Of a DNA stretch of 7,158 nt, positions 1 to 6,104 are shown in pieces. The position numbers were made by a program, and so were the translations under genes. The notes beneath the pieces were generated by a model, which saw only the letters and a program-made list of their open reading frames with translations, searched no databases and was not told where the DNA came from. Source of the DNA: Pseudomonadota bacterium. GTDB lineage: Bacteria > Myxococcota > UBA9042 > PHBI01. The DNA lies in NCBI GenBank assembly GCA_005788935.1, contig SYAK01000184.1, forward strand, positions 1 to 7,158. Direction: 5' to 3'. Each line of letters begins with the position of its first letter. Positions within the stretch are counted from its first letter, which is position 1.

Positions 1-60
1 ACGGCCGCGACGCAGGTGACGACGGCCGCGAACCACACGCTCTTCGCTCGATGGACCGCG
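1..60 (+). other. C-terminal end of an InlB/Listeria-Bacteroides-type repeat domain
   Basis: The first 20 in-window codons read TQVTTAANHTLFARWTA after a short start. This closely resembles the closing strand of the Flg_new/InlB B-repeat family, whose repeats typically end in a TLYAKW-like motif. These are small beta-grasp modules of secreted or surface proteins, often in tandem. Only the tail is visible, so the number of repeats upstream cannot be told. The match is by recalled motif, not by a profile search. Confidence 0.7.
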
Positions 61-1755
61 GACGCGCCCACAGGCTGGGTGCGCGTCAACCCGGGCACCT
101 TCTCGCTGGGCTCGCCGAGCGGCGAGGTCGGGCGCAGCACGGGCGAGGGTCAGGTGTCGGTGACGCTGACGCGCGCCTTCCTGATGTCCGAGACGGAGGT
201 GACGCAGGGCCAGTGGAAGGCGCGCAGCGGAGGCGTGAACCCCTCGGCTGCCTCGACTTGCGGCGACACATGCCCGGTTGAGCAGGTCTCGTGGTGGAGC
301 GTCTTCGGGTACGCGAACGCGCTGAGTCAGGCGGAAGGGCTCGCGCCGTGCTACGTCCTGCCGTCGAGCGGATGCACCGGCACCTGGCAGGCGGGGACCC
401 TTTCGTGCGGGGACAGCATGCCGACGGTCCAGGGAGGAAACGTCTACGCCTGCAGAGGCTACCGGCTCCCGACCGAGGCAGAATGGGAGTACGCTGCGCG
501 CGCTGGCACGACGACCGCGACCTACGGCGGCAACCTCAGCGGCGCGAGCGGCTGCGTGTCGCTCAGCGGTGCGGGCGCCTTCCTGAACGGCACGCCGCTC
601 TCGGACCTGGGCTGGTTCAGCTGCGAGGCGTTCCCGAACAGGCCGAGGGCGGTCAAGGGCAAGTCCCCGAACGTGTGGGGCCTCCATGACATGCTCGGCA
701 ACGTGCTGGAGTGGACCTGGGACCGCTTCGCAGCCAACGGCACGGGTGGGACGGACCCGCAGTGGACCGGCGCGGGCGTCTCCCGCGTGGCCCGCAGCGG
801 CTCATACAGCGACGATGCGGACGCCATGCGCGCGGCCAGACGGCGTGGCATCTCGCCTGGCGCCCTCGGCACCGCCCTCGGGTTCCGCCTCGTGCGTAGC
901 CTGCCGACGCCTGACGGCTATGTCGTGATTCCGCCCGGCACCGTCCTGATCGGTTCGCCTGCAGGCGAGATCGGCAGGTTCAGCAACGAGGGGCAGGTCT
1001 GGGTCACGCTGACGCGCTCCTTCCAGATGGCGGAGACCGAGGTCACGCAGGGACAGTGGAAGGCGCGCAGCGGCGGCACGAACCCGTCGAACCTCGCGAC
1101 CTGCGGCGACACCTGCCCGGTCGAGAACCTGACCTGGTGGAGCGCCCTCGGCTACGCCAACGCGCAGAGCCAGGCGGAAGGCCTCAGCCCCTGCTACACG
1201 ATGCCCTCGACCGGCTGCACGGGGACATGGCAGGCCGGCACGCTCGCCTGCGGTGACACCATGCCGACGGTCAGTGCGGGCGACGTCTACCTGTGCTCGG
1301 GCTACCGCCTCCCCACCGAGGCCGAGTGGGAGTACCCGGCGCGCGCGGGCACCACGACCGCCACCTACGGCGGCAACCTCAGCGCCACGAGCGGCTGCGT
1401 GACCCTCAGCGGGGCGGGCAGCTTCGCGAGCGGCACCCAGCTCTCCGCCCTCGGCTGGTACAGTTGCAACAGCGCGGGCACGATCCGCGAGGTGCGGCAG
1501 AAGGCTCCGAACAACTGGGGGCTCCACGACATGCTCGGGAATGCGCAAGAGTTTACCTGGGACCGTGACGCGAGTGACGCCTCCGGACCGAACGGAACCA
1601 ACCCGCAGCGCGCCGCGTTCGGCAATGCCCGCGTCGTCCGCGGCGGCGCGTCGCAATATGGGCCGGACGCGTCTCGGGCCGCGATGCGCGGGGTGGCCTC
1701 GCCGACTTTCCGCTTTACGATGACCGGCCTCCGCCTCGTCCGCACGGTCCTTTGA
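1..1755 (+). CDS. InlB-type repeat plus tandem formylglycine-generating-enzyme-like (SUMF1-fold) protein, 5' partial
   Basis: The frame is open to the left edge, so the true start lies upstream; the GTG at 16 is only an internal codon. 584 codons are visible. Numbered from the edge, residues 1-20 match the end of an InlB/Listeria-Bacteroides repeat (TTAANHTLFARWT). Domain 1 spans about residues 25-300 and domain 2 about 306-582. Both have SUMF1/FGE-sulfatase hallmarks: ETEVTQGQW, PVE..(S/T)WW, YRLPTEAEWEY and WGLHDMLGN. True FGE oxidises a sulfatase cysteine using a C-terminal copper-binding Cys pair. Neither copy has Cys there (RSGSYSDD...GFRLVR; RGGASQYG...GLRLVR), so sulfatase activation is unlikely. 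Each copy instead carries eight cysteines in identical register, suggesting disulfides and an exported protein. A structural or ligand-binding role on the cell surface is inferred. The family call is firm; the function is unknown. The gene converges on the aminotransferase gene. Confidence 0.93.
   Translation, partial: TAATQVTTAANHTLFARWTADAPTGWVRVNPGTFSLGSPSGEVGRSTGEGQVSVTLTRAFLMSETEVTQGQWKARSGGVNPSAASTCGDTCPVEQVSWWSVFGYANALSQAEGLAPCYVLPSSGCTGTWQAGTLSCGDSMPTVQGGNVYACRGYRLPTEAEWEYAARAGTTTATYGGNLSGASGCVSLSGAGAFLNGTPLSDLGWFSCEAFPNRPRAVKGKSPNVWGLHDMLGNVLEWTWDRFAANGTGGTDPQWTGAGVSRVARSGSYSDDADAMRAARRRGISPGALGTALGFRLVRSLPTPDGYVVIPPGTVLIGSPAGEIGRFSNEGQVWVTLTRSFQMAETEVTQGQWKARSGGTNPSNLATCGDTCPVENLTWWSALGYANAQSQAEGLSPCYTMPSTGCTGTWQAGTLACGDTMPTVSAGDVYLCSGYRLPTEAEWEYPARAGTTTATYGGNLSATSGCVTLSGAGSFASGTQLSALGWYSCNSAGTIREVRQKAPNNWGLHDMLGNAQEFTWDRDASDASGPNGTNPQRAAFGNARVVRGGASQYGPDASRAAMRGVASPTFRFTMTGLRLVRTVL
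73..1746 (+). repeat. Tandem intragenic duplication of the SUMF1-fold domain (two ~0.83 kb units)
   Basis: Unit 1 (about 73-900) and unit 2 (about 916-1746) encode homologous domains. Matching codons sit exactly 843 bases apart through the first two thirds: GAG at 190 pairs with 1033, and ACC of PTEAEWEY at 472 with 1315. After the last Cys there are small indels, and GFRLVR/GLRLVR at 880 and 1726 are 846 apart. A 20-base stretch at 211-230 (cagtggaaggcgcgcagcgg) recurs unchanged at 1054-1073. The copies clearly descend from one domain, with most divergence in the C-terminal third. Confidence 0.9.
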
Positions 1756-2025
1756 ACCCGAGGGCCGCCACCTGGCTTGCGGCGTTCCGCTTTGGGAGCC
1801 ACGGTCGTCGCCCTCGTCTCCGGGTGGGCCTCACGCGGCCTGTGGAGGGACACGAGGTGTCGAGGCCGGTCGCGGACTTGGCGGGCCTGAGGTGGTCACA
1901 CGCTCGGATTCGACAGGCGGGCTTGAGCCGAAGCGGTCCATCCGCGCGGCGCGGTCGAGGCCGCCGAAGAGGTCCGGTGCCGGCCCGGCTTCGCCTTGAA
2001 CGGCTGTCCGAGGGGCCGTGACGGC
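1756..2025. other. Convergent intergenic region, no gene recognised
   Basis: This 270-base gap separates the 3' ends of two converging genes. Frames run open through it on both strands, but their translations are Arg/Gly/Pro-rich and resemble no family, as expected of GC-rich non-coding DNA. A small inverted repeat (GACAC-GAG-GTGTC, 1849-1861) and a weak long-loop pair (CGGCCC 1981-1986 with GGGCCG 2013-2018) are visible. Neither is followed by a T-run in either direction, so I do not call a terminator. Confidence 0.5.
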
Positions 2026-3207
2026 TCAGCCGCGGCGGGCCGTGAGGGCGTCTGCGAGGCGCGCGACGTCGTCGAGGTCGTTGTGAAGGTGCGCGGAGAT
2101 ACGTACGAGGCGCCCGCCCGCCCACGGGACGACAGGGACTTCGATGCGGTCCGCGTCGTGGAGGGCGTGGTGGAGCGCCTCTGCGTCGAGCCCGGGTGAG
2201 ACGTCCGCGGGCAGGGGGACGGCCGCGAGGCTGCCGAGCATCGCGTCGGGTGCCGGGTGAGGGACCCCGAGAGCCTCGCAGAGCAGGTTGCGGCCCGCGC
2301 GCGCGAGGGCGCGGTTGTGGGCCATGACGGCCTCCCAGCCGCCGTCCACGAGGCCCGCCAGGGTGTCGAGCGCGGTCGGGACCGACAGCCACGCGGATGG
2401 GTCGAAGGTGCCTGTCCAGTCGTGGTCGAGCCAGAGGCGGGGGCGGCCGCTGCTCGTCGGGTCGAGGCCGGCGCCGTGGCTCGTGACGAGCGCCGGGACA
2501 CGACGCGTCCAGCGGTCGCCGACGTGAAGGAAGGCGGCTCCGCGCGGGGCGCACACCCATTTGTGCAGGTTGCCGGTGTAGAAGTCCGCATCGAGCGCGT
2601 CGAGCGCGAGCGATACCATGCCAGGTCCGTGGGCGCCGTCGACGAGGACGGGCACGCCGCGCGTGTGAGCCTCGCGGATGAGGTCGGCCACCGGAAACAC
2701 CAGGCCAGTCGGGCTCGTGATGTGGTCGATGAGGAGCAGGCGGACGCGCGACGCGTGGGCGTCGAGGGCTCCGAGCAGGCGCTCGGTGACCGTGGCTGCA
2801 TCCGTGCCCGGAAACGGGACGGGCGCGCGAACGACCCGAGCGCCCGTCCGGGCCGCGACTGCGTCGAGGGCGAGCCCGCAGGCTCCGTAGACATGGTCGG
2901 TCGTGACCAGCACGTCGCCAGGCGCTAGCGCGAGCGAGGCGAGGACCGTGCTGACGCCGGCGCTGGCGTTCGAGACGAACACAAGGCGCTCCGGGGCGGT
3001 GCCGAGAAAGGCTGCGAGGCGCCCGCGGGCGGCGTCGACCGCGGGGTGGAACTCGCGCCCGAAGAACTGGACCGGGTTCGCCTCGATCCGGCCGCGCCAG
3101 CGATCCTGCGACGCGCTGACAGCCTTTGGGACCGCGCCGTAGCTGCCGTGGTTAAGAAATGTAACTGAGGGTTCGAGCGTCCAGTGGCGTGCGAGCGGCG
3201 ACGGCAT
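2026..3207 (-). CDS. Class V PLP-dependent aminotransferase, isopenicillin-N-epimerase-like
   Basis: This is a cytoplasmic PLP enzyme of 393 residues, a full length for fold-type I class V aminotransferases. Visible motifs are the N-terminal LNHGSYGAVP (residues 18-27), typical of the CefD/isopenicillin-N-epimerase-like branch; a probable phosphate-binding loop NASAGVSTV (80-88); ITSPTG (163-168); VLVDGAHG with Asp190, expected to pair with the pyridine nitrogen; and TGNLHKWVCAPRG with Lys216 as the Schiff-base lysine. Arg369 in LVRIS is a likely substrate-carboxylate contact. The ATG has a good Shine-Dalgarno. Members are annotated as epimerases, cysteine desulfurase-like or sulfoxide lyases (EgtE), and the substrate cannot be read from sequence. 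No beta-lactam or ergothioneine genes are nearby, so a specific name is not justified. It lies 122 bases downstream of the barrel gene on the same strand. Confidence 0.93.
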   Translation of the reverse strand: MPSPLARHWTLEPSVTFLNHGSYGAVPKAVSASQDRWRGRIEANPVQFFGREFHPAVDAARGRLAAFLGTAPERLVFVSNASAGVSTVLASLALAPGDVLVTTDHVYGACGLALDAVAARTGARVVRAPVPFPGTDAATVTERLLGALDAHASRVRLLLIDHITSPTGLVFPVADLIREAHTRGVPVLVDGAHGPGMVSLALDALDADFYTGNLHKWVCAPRGAAFLHVGDRWTRRVPALVTSHGAGLDPTSSGRPRLWLDHDWTGTFDPSAWLSVPTALDTLAGLVDGGWEAVMAHNRALARAGRNLLCEALGVPHPAPDAMLGSLAAVPLPADVSPGLDAEALHHALHDADRIEVPVVPWAGGRLVRISAHLHNDLDDVARLADALTARRG

Positions 3208-3213
3208 GGCGGG

Positions 3214-3218
3214 CCTCC
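3214..3218 (-). promoter_or_regulatory. Ribosome binding site of the aminotransferase gene
   Basis: On the minus strand GGAGG lies six bases before the ATG at 3207-3205. This is a near-ideal Shine-Dalgarno and spacing, and it supports this start. Confidence 0.75.
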
Positions 3219-3225
3219 GCGCGAG

Positions 3226-3254
3226 AGAAGACTGCCGCCGCGCCCCGGCGTCAA
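3226..3254 (-). promoter_or_regulatory. Possible weak sigma-70-type promoter for the aminotransferase gene
   Basis: Reading the minus strand, TTGACG (3254-3249) is a good -35 match. Seventeen bases later comes TCTTCT (3231-3226), a poor -10 with three of six matches. The start point would fall at the edge of the Shine-Dalgarno, leaving a very short leader. This is the only promoter-like pair I see in the 122-base gap, and read-through from the upstream barrel gene is equally possible. Confidence 0.2.
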
Positions 3255-3329
3255 GCCCTCGCTGGCAGAGCCACCATCACCTCGGGTCGTGACAGGAGAG
3301 CTCGGGGGGCGCCCACAGGGCCGGACGGT

Positions 3330-4286
3330 TCAGAACGCGTGAACGTAGTCGAGTGTTGGCAGGAGGTCGTTCGAGCGCACGCGGCGCCGGATGGATGTGC
3401 CGTCCGGCCGCGACACCAGCTCGGTCGCGTGGGTGTCCCAGTTCCAGAGCATGAAGCCGGCCGTCAGCCGTGACCCGCGGTCGCCGGGGGCGAGGTCGAG
3501 GGCGGCGTGCCACGAGAGGACCCACGGCGAGGTCGCCGCGAACCCGGCGGGAGGTGCGCCCATCGTGTGGACGGCGAACGTGGTCCGGGCGCGCAGGTGG
3601 CGGCCGAGCGGGCCGTCCCAGGTGCCTGCGAGGCGAAGATGCCAGCCGCGGGTGACGGGAGCGAGCAGCACCTCGAGCGGTGCGAGCAGGCTGTCGAGCG
3701 GCGGCAGAGCGCCGTCGGTCAGCTGGATTCCGCCGCGGAGGGTTGTGCGCAGGCTCGTGACGCCCGCCGCGCCGAGGTCGAGGGACGCGACACCGCCCGC
3801 CTCGAGGACGAGGTGATGCGGGAGCCCGCTGTTGCCACAAGCGGGGCCGCATGGCTCGCGGTCGCCCGAGGGAAACAGGAACCCCCGGGTGAGGCCCAGC
3901 AGGAGGCTCGGGTAGCTGGCCCCGTACTCTCCCGTCAGTGTGATGCGCGGGGTCTTGACGTAGCGCACACGCACGGTGGGCGAGGGTGCCAGCAGCGAGA
4001 CCAGCGGATGGATCTCGAGCTCGACGTCGTCGCGGAGCCCCCAGCGCAGCGGCCCGAAGACGCCAACCGTCAGCACCCCACGGGGCAGGGTCGCGGCCGA
4101 ATCGAGCGGCGGCAGGCGATGGCGCTCGGCCAGCTCCGAGGGTGGGTTGAGCGCTGGCTCGAGGACCTGAGACGCGGTGTGTTCCGTCGTGGCGGGTGGC
4201 GCCGCGTCGGTGGCCGGGAGTTCCTCGGGCGGAAGGTCGGACAGGCCCGCGAGGGCGATCAGCGCTGCAGTGAGTGGCAGGCTCAT
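3330..4286 (-). CDS. Unrecognised exported protein, probable outer-membrane beta-barrel
   Basis: The 318-residue product is not a family I recognise by name. Residues 2-15 are a short hydrophobic stretch (SLPLTAALIALAGL) that may be a signal peptide, although it unusually lacks a Lys or Arg near the start. A Pro/Ala/Glu-rich linker follows to about residue 65. From there alternating polar/hydrophobic stretches (VLTVGVFGPLRWGL, VRVRYVK, ITLTGEYG, HLRLAGTW, RLTAGFMLWNW) read like beta strands. The chain ends in YVHAF, with the C-terminal Phe and Tyr at -5 typical of outer-membrane barrel insertion signals. Cys146 and Cys150 sit in a probable loop. The ATG overlaps the stop of the upstream nuclease-fold lipoprotein gene, which fixes the start and implies translational coupling and shared function. 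Outer-membrane location is inference from these traits. Confidence 0.8.
   Translation of the reverse strand: MSLPLTAALIALAGLSDLPPEELPATDAAPPATTEHTASQVLEPALNPPSELAERHRLPPLDSAATLPRGVLTVGVFGPLRWGLRDDVELEIHPLVSLLAPSPTVRVRYVKTPRITLTGEYGASYPSLLLGLTRGFLFPSGDREPCGPACGNSGLPHHLVLEAGGVASLDLGAAGVTSLRTTLRGGIQLTDGALPPLDSLLAPLEVLLAPVTRGWHLRLAGTWDGPLGRHLRARTTFAVHTMGAPPAGFAATSPWVLSWHAALDLAPGDRGSRLTAGFMLWNWDTHATELVSRPDGTSIRRRVRSNDLLPTLDYVHAF
4283..4286 (-). other. ATGA stop-start overlap (translational coupling)
   Basis: On the minus strand the ATG of the barrel gene (4286-4284) shares bases with the TGA stop of the EEP lipoprotein gene (4285-4283). No strong Shine-Dalgarno precedes this ATG, only a weak GGCGG, so translation of the second gene probably depends on ribosomes finishing the first. 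Confidence 0.85.
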
Positions 4287-5464
4287 GGCGTCAACCGCCA
4301 GGTGCCGAGGATGGGCGCGTGGTCGCTGAGGCGCATCGGGTCAGCCGTGATGGCGAGCGGCGGCGGGCCGTCTCCTGGCCGCTGCAGGACAGCCGTCGAG
4401 CCTGGCTCCCACTGATCGCTCCCGCGGACGAAGAGGTAGTCGAGGGTGCGGTTCCAGAAGCCAGGTTGGCCGTCGCGCGGGCTCAGCGCGTCGGGCGCAA
4501 GCGTCGTGTGCGTGAAGAAGGGTCGCTGAGACGCAGGCGTCGTGCCGTAGCGGGCGAGATCGATGGCGGGCGTGAAGGTGTCGAACCATGGAGCGAGAAC
4601 GCTCGGGGTGTAGGGCGGCTGCGCGAAGTCGTCGCCCTCGGGGGCGTTCTCGTCGTTGAAACCCGACAGCTGAAGCGTGGCGTCGCAGTCGCCTGCGATG
4701 CGCTCGTCGCAGACAGGTGGCAGCTCGTTCAGGTCACCACCCATGACCCAGGGCAGCGGCTCGGCGGAGAGCAGGTCGAAGAGCTGCCGGATCTGGGCCT
4801 GCTTGGTCCCATCCGTGTCGTAGGCCTCGACGTGCGCCACCCACGCGGCGACCTCGCGATCCCCGAGATCGATGACGGCGCGGCCGAGCACCCGGCGAAT
4901 GTAGAAGTATCGCGTCAGACCATCGAGATCGGAACGTTCGACCTGCTTGAAGCGGGTCGCCTTACGTATCGGGTAGCGTGAAAAGATGGCGTTTCCGAGA
5001 TCCATCCGCCCCAGCCCTTCATTGGGAATGTAGCGCGCGTCCCACGACTGGAAGTAGGCGGCGTGGCTGAGATTGGTGCACGTGAGCAGGTGGTCGACCA
5101 TGTCCACATAGGCCGAACGACGGGAATTGACCTCGATTTCTTCCGTCATCAGAATATCGGGGTCGACCTCCCGGATAAGCGCACACAGGGCGTCGAGGTT
5201 CGTTCGGACCTCTCCGAGGGTCATCTGCACCCGGTCGCCGTGGAAGTCGAACCAGAAATCGATGCGCCCCGCGCCGTACTTGATGTTCCACGCCATCACG
5301 CGCAGCGACCCGGGGGCCAAGTCAGGCGGGTCCGAGACGGCTTCGTCGCGGAAGATGGGCGCCGCCGTCTGGTCGAAGTCGAGCGTATCGGCGAGCGGCT
5401 CGCAGGCGGCGAGGGCTGCGCCCGTGAGAGCGAGCGATGTCAGTGCGTATGGCGCGCGGGACAT
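4283..5464 (-). CDS. Endonuclease/exonuclease/phosphatase-family lipoprotein
   Basis: The product is a 393-residue metal-dependent phosphoesterase of the DNase I-like EEP fold, anchored by lipid. The N-terminus has Arg3, a hydrophobic stretch and the lipobox LAAC with Cys21. The +2 residue is Glu, so outer-membrane sorting is plausible. The EEP catalytic set looks complete: Asn60 in MAWNIKYG, the metal-binding Glu pair in TEEIE (108-109), GNAIFSRYPI (157-166), His211 in WVAHVEAY, Asp244 and Asn246 in GGDLNELP, Asp342 in TLDYLFVRG, and Asp381/His382 in LSDHAP. The substrate could be DNA, RNA, a phospholipid or an inositol phosphate, and sequence alone does not decide. An extracytoplasmic location would suit nutrient phosphate release, lipid processing or DNA degradation. 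It is the first gene of the minus-strand unit and is coupled to the barrel gene. No clear Shine-Dalgarno precedes the ATG, but the lipobox position supports this start. Confidence 0.93.
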   Translation of the reverse strand: MSRAPYALTSLALTGAALAACEPLADTLDFDQTAAPIFRDEAVSDPPDLAPGSLRVMAWNIKYGAGRIDFWFDFHGDRVQMTLGEVRTNLDALCALIREVDPDILMTEEIEVNSRRSAYVDMVDHLLTCTNLSHAAYFQSWDARYIPNEGLGRMDLGNAIFSRYPIRKATRFKQVERSDLDGLTRYFYIRRVLGRAVIDLGDREVAAWVAHVEAYDTDGTKQAQIRQLFDLLSAEPLPWVMGGDLNELPPVCDERIAGDCDATLQLSGFNDENAPEGDDFAQPPYTPSVLAPWFDTFTPAIDLARYGTTPASQRPFFTHTTLAPDALSPRDGQPGFWNRTLDYLFVRGSDQWEPGSTAVLQRPGDGPPPLAITADPMRLSDHAPILGTWRLTP

Positions 5465-5489
5465 GCTGCGAGACTTAGCACGAATCCCC

Positions 5490-5503
5490 CGCTCGTGCGA
5501 GCG
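5490..5503. promoter_or_regulatory. Inverted repeat upstream of the EEP lipoprotein gene
   Basis: CGCTCG-TG-CGAGCG has perfect 6-base arms around a 2-base centre. It sits 26 bases before the lipoprotein ATG, within its likely promoter or leader. A short tandem repeat (AGGTCAGGTCAGG, 5504-5516) abuts it. It could be an operator or a leader hairpin, but chance is possible in DNA this GC-rich. Confidence 0.35.
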
Positions 5504-5720
5504 AGGTCAGGTCAGGAACGTGTCTCCGGCCCATGCCGACTGTGACGTTCAAGCGGGGTCTCCTGCAGGCCCATGATGGGGGCGCAAGCGACGGCTTCCC
5601 GGCGCCGGCTGCCGCCCACGCATGCGCGACTGCGTCACGGATGCAAGCCGCCGCGCGTCGCGGCGTGGCGGCGTTGCCCTTCACGGGGCCCCGCAGGACG
5701 GGTGGCGAAAGACTTGCGCG

Positions 5721-5757
5721 GCGTCCGGTTGCGGCGTACGTACGCGGAAACGGACGC
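5721..5757. promoter_or_regulatory. Nested inverted repeat upstream of the ftsB-like gene
   Basis: The outer arms GCGTCCG (5721-5727) and CGGACGC (5751-5757) flank a perfect 12-base palindrome GCGTACGTACGC (5734-5745). The outer arms are one base off centre. The element ends 44 bases before the FtsB ATG, where an operator or promoter would be expected. A weak TTGCGC (5714-5719) lies 17 bases before TACGTA (5737-5742), which would place the palindrome over a -10 site. The repeat is plain in the sequence; its role is inferred. Confidence 0.4.
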
Positions 5758-5801
5758 GCAGGTCGCCAGCCCACGTCGGTCCTCGTCCGCCGCACTCGCC
5801 C

Positions 5802-6104
5802 ATGTTCGAAGCCACCAGCACCCGCATCCTGCGCCGCGCCGCCGTCGTCCTGTTGCTCCTCGGAGCGATGGCGGTGGTCGTGCTGCATCTTGCGCGCGGC
5901 GATCGGGGGGAGCGGCTCGCGCGTCTCGAACGCACGGAGGCCCGACTTGGCGGCGAGGTCCTGCGCCTGAAGCGCCAGAACCGTCAGCTGTCGGACGAGC
6001 TCGAGCTGATCGAGCAGAGCCCCCTCGGCTGGCAAGAGGCCGCCCGCCGCGAACAGGGGCTGATCATGCCAGACGAGCTGGTCGTCCGGTTTCCGAACGA
6101 GTGA
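5802..6104 (+). CDS. ftsB: FtsB/DivIC-family septum formation initiator
   Basis: The product is a 100-residue bitopic inner-membrane protein of the divisome. FtsB pairs with FtsL through transmembrane and coiled-coil segments and, with FtsQ, links early division proteins to septal peptidoglycan synthesis. A short cytoplasmic N-terminus with Arg8, Arg11 and Arg12 is followed by one membrane helix (about residues 13-30). A charged Leu-heptad coiled coil (about 36-70) comes next, then the conserved C-terminal block GWQEAARREQGLIMPDE (76-92) and VVRFP. Length and order match the family. The frame is open upstream to an ATG at 5622, but that extension is Arg-rich and unlike the family, so I start at 5802 although no Shine-Dalgarno is visible there. 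The symbol is by family; DivIC-type naming is equally possible. The methyltransferase gene follows after 239 bases. Confidence 0.92.
   Translation: MFEATSTRILRRAAVVLLLLGAMAVVVLHLARGDRGERLARLERTEARLGGEVLRLKRQNRQLSDELELIEQSPLGWQEAARREQGLIMPDELVVRFPNE

Larger units (their letters stand above)
5465..5801. other. Divergent intergenic region between the lipoprotein and ftsB-like genes
   Basis: These 337 bases should hold the promoters for both flanking transcription units. Several frames are open, but their translations are Arg/Ala-rich without recognisable features. The region holds a hairpin next to the lipoprotein start (5490-5503), a short tandem repeat of AGGTC (5504-5516), a CGGGGCCCCG palindrome (5684-5693) and a nested inverted repeat before the FtsB start (5721-5757). 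I see no consensus promoter for either direction and no RNA gene. Confidence 0.5.

Noticed and set aside
16..18. GTG as the real start of the double SUMF1 gene
   Set aside because: The frame is open to position 1 and the codons before it continue an InlB-type repeat strand, so the gene begins upstream of the window.
802..1656. 284-codon minus-strand open frame inside the SUMF1 gene
   Set aside because: Arg/Ala/Gly-rich translation with no family features, wholly antisense to a well-supported gene; typical shadow frame of GC-rich DNA.
1550..1755. Diversity-generating retroelement variable region at the end of the SUMF1 gene
   Set aside because: The fold and position are right, but no template repeat or reverse transcriptase is present and the segment lacks the Asn-rich adenine-derived codon pattern.
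1849..1861. GACAC-GAG-GTGTC as a terminator between the convergent genes
   Set aside because: Five-base stem with no T-run on either side and no GC-rich extension.
1896..2894. 332-codon minus-strand open frame overlapping the aminotransferase
   Set aside because: Ser/Arg/Thr/Pro-rich low-complexity product in another frame of the same strand; the aminotransferase frame carries all the PLP motifs.
3507..4415. 302-codon plus-strand open frame over the barrel gene
   Set aside because: Arg/Gly/Glu-rich translation without motifs; the minus-strand frame has a signal-like start, barrel-like strands and a coupled start codon.
5684..5693. CGGGGCCCCG palindrome as an operator
   Set aside because: A short all-GC palindrome is expected by chance in DNA of this composition and nothing else supports it.
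5622..5801. N-terminal extension of the FtsB-like protein to the ATG at 5622
   Set aside because: It would add 60 Arg-rich residues not seen in the family, while the start at 5802 gives the usual 100-residue architecture.
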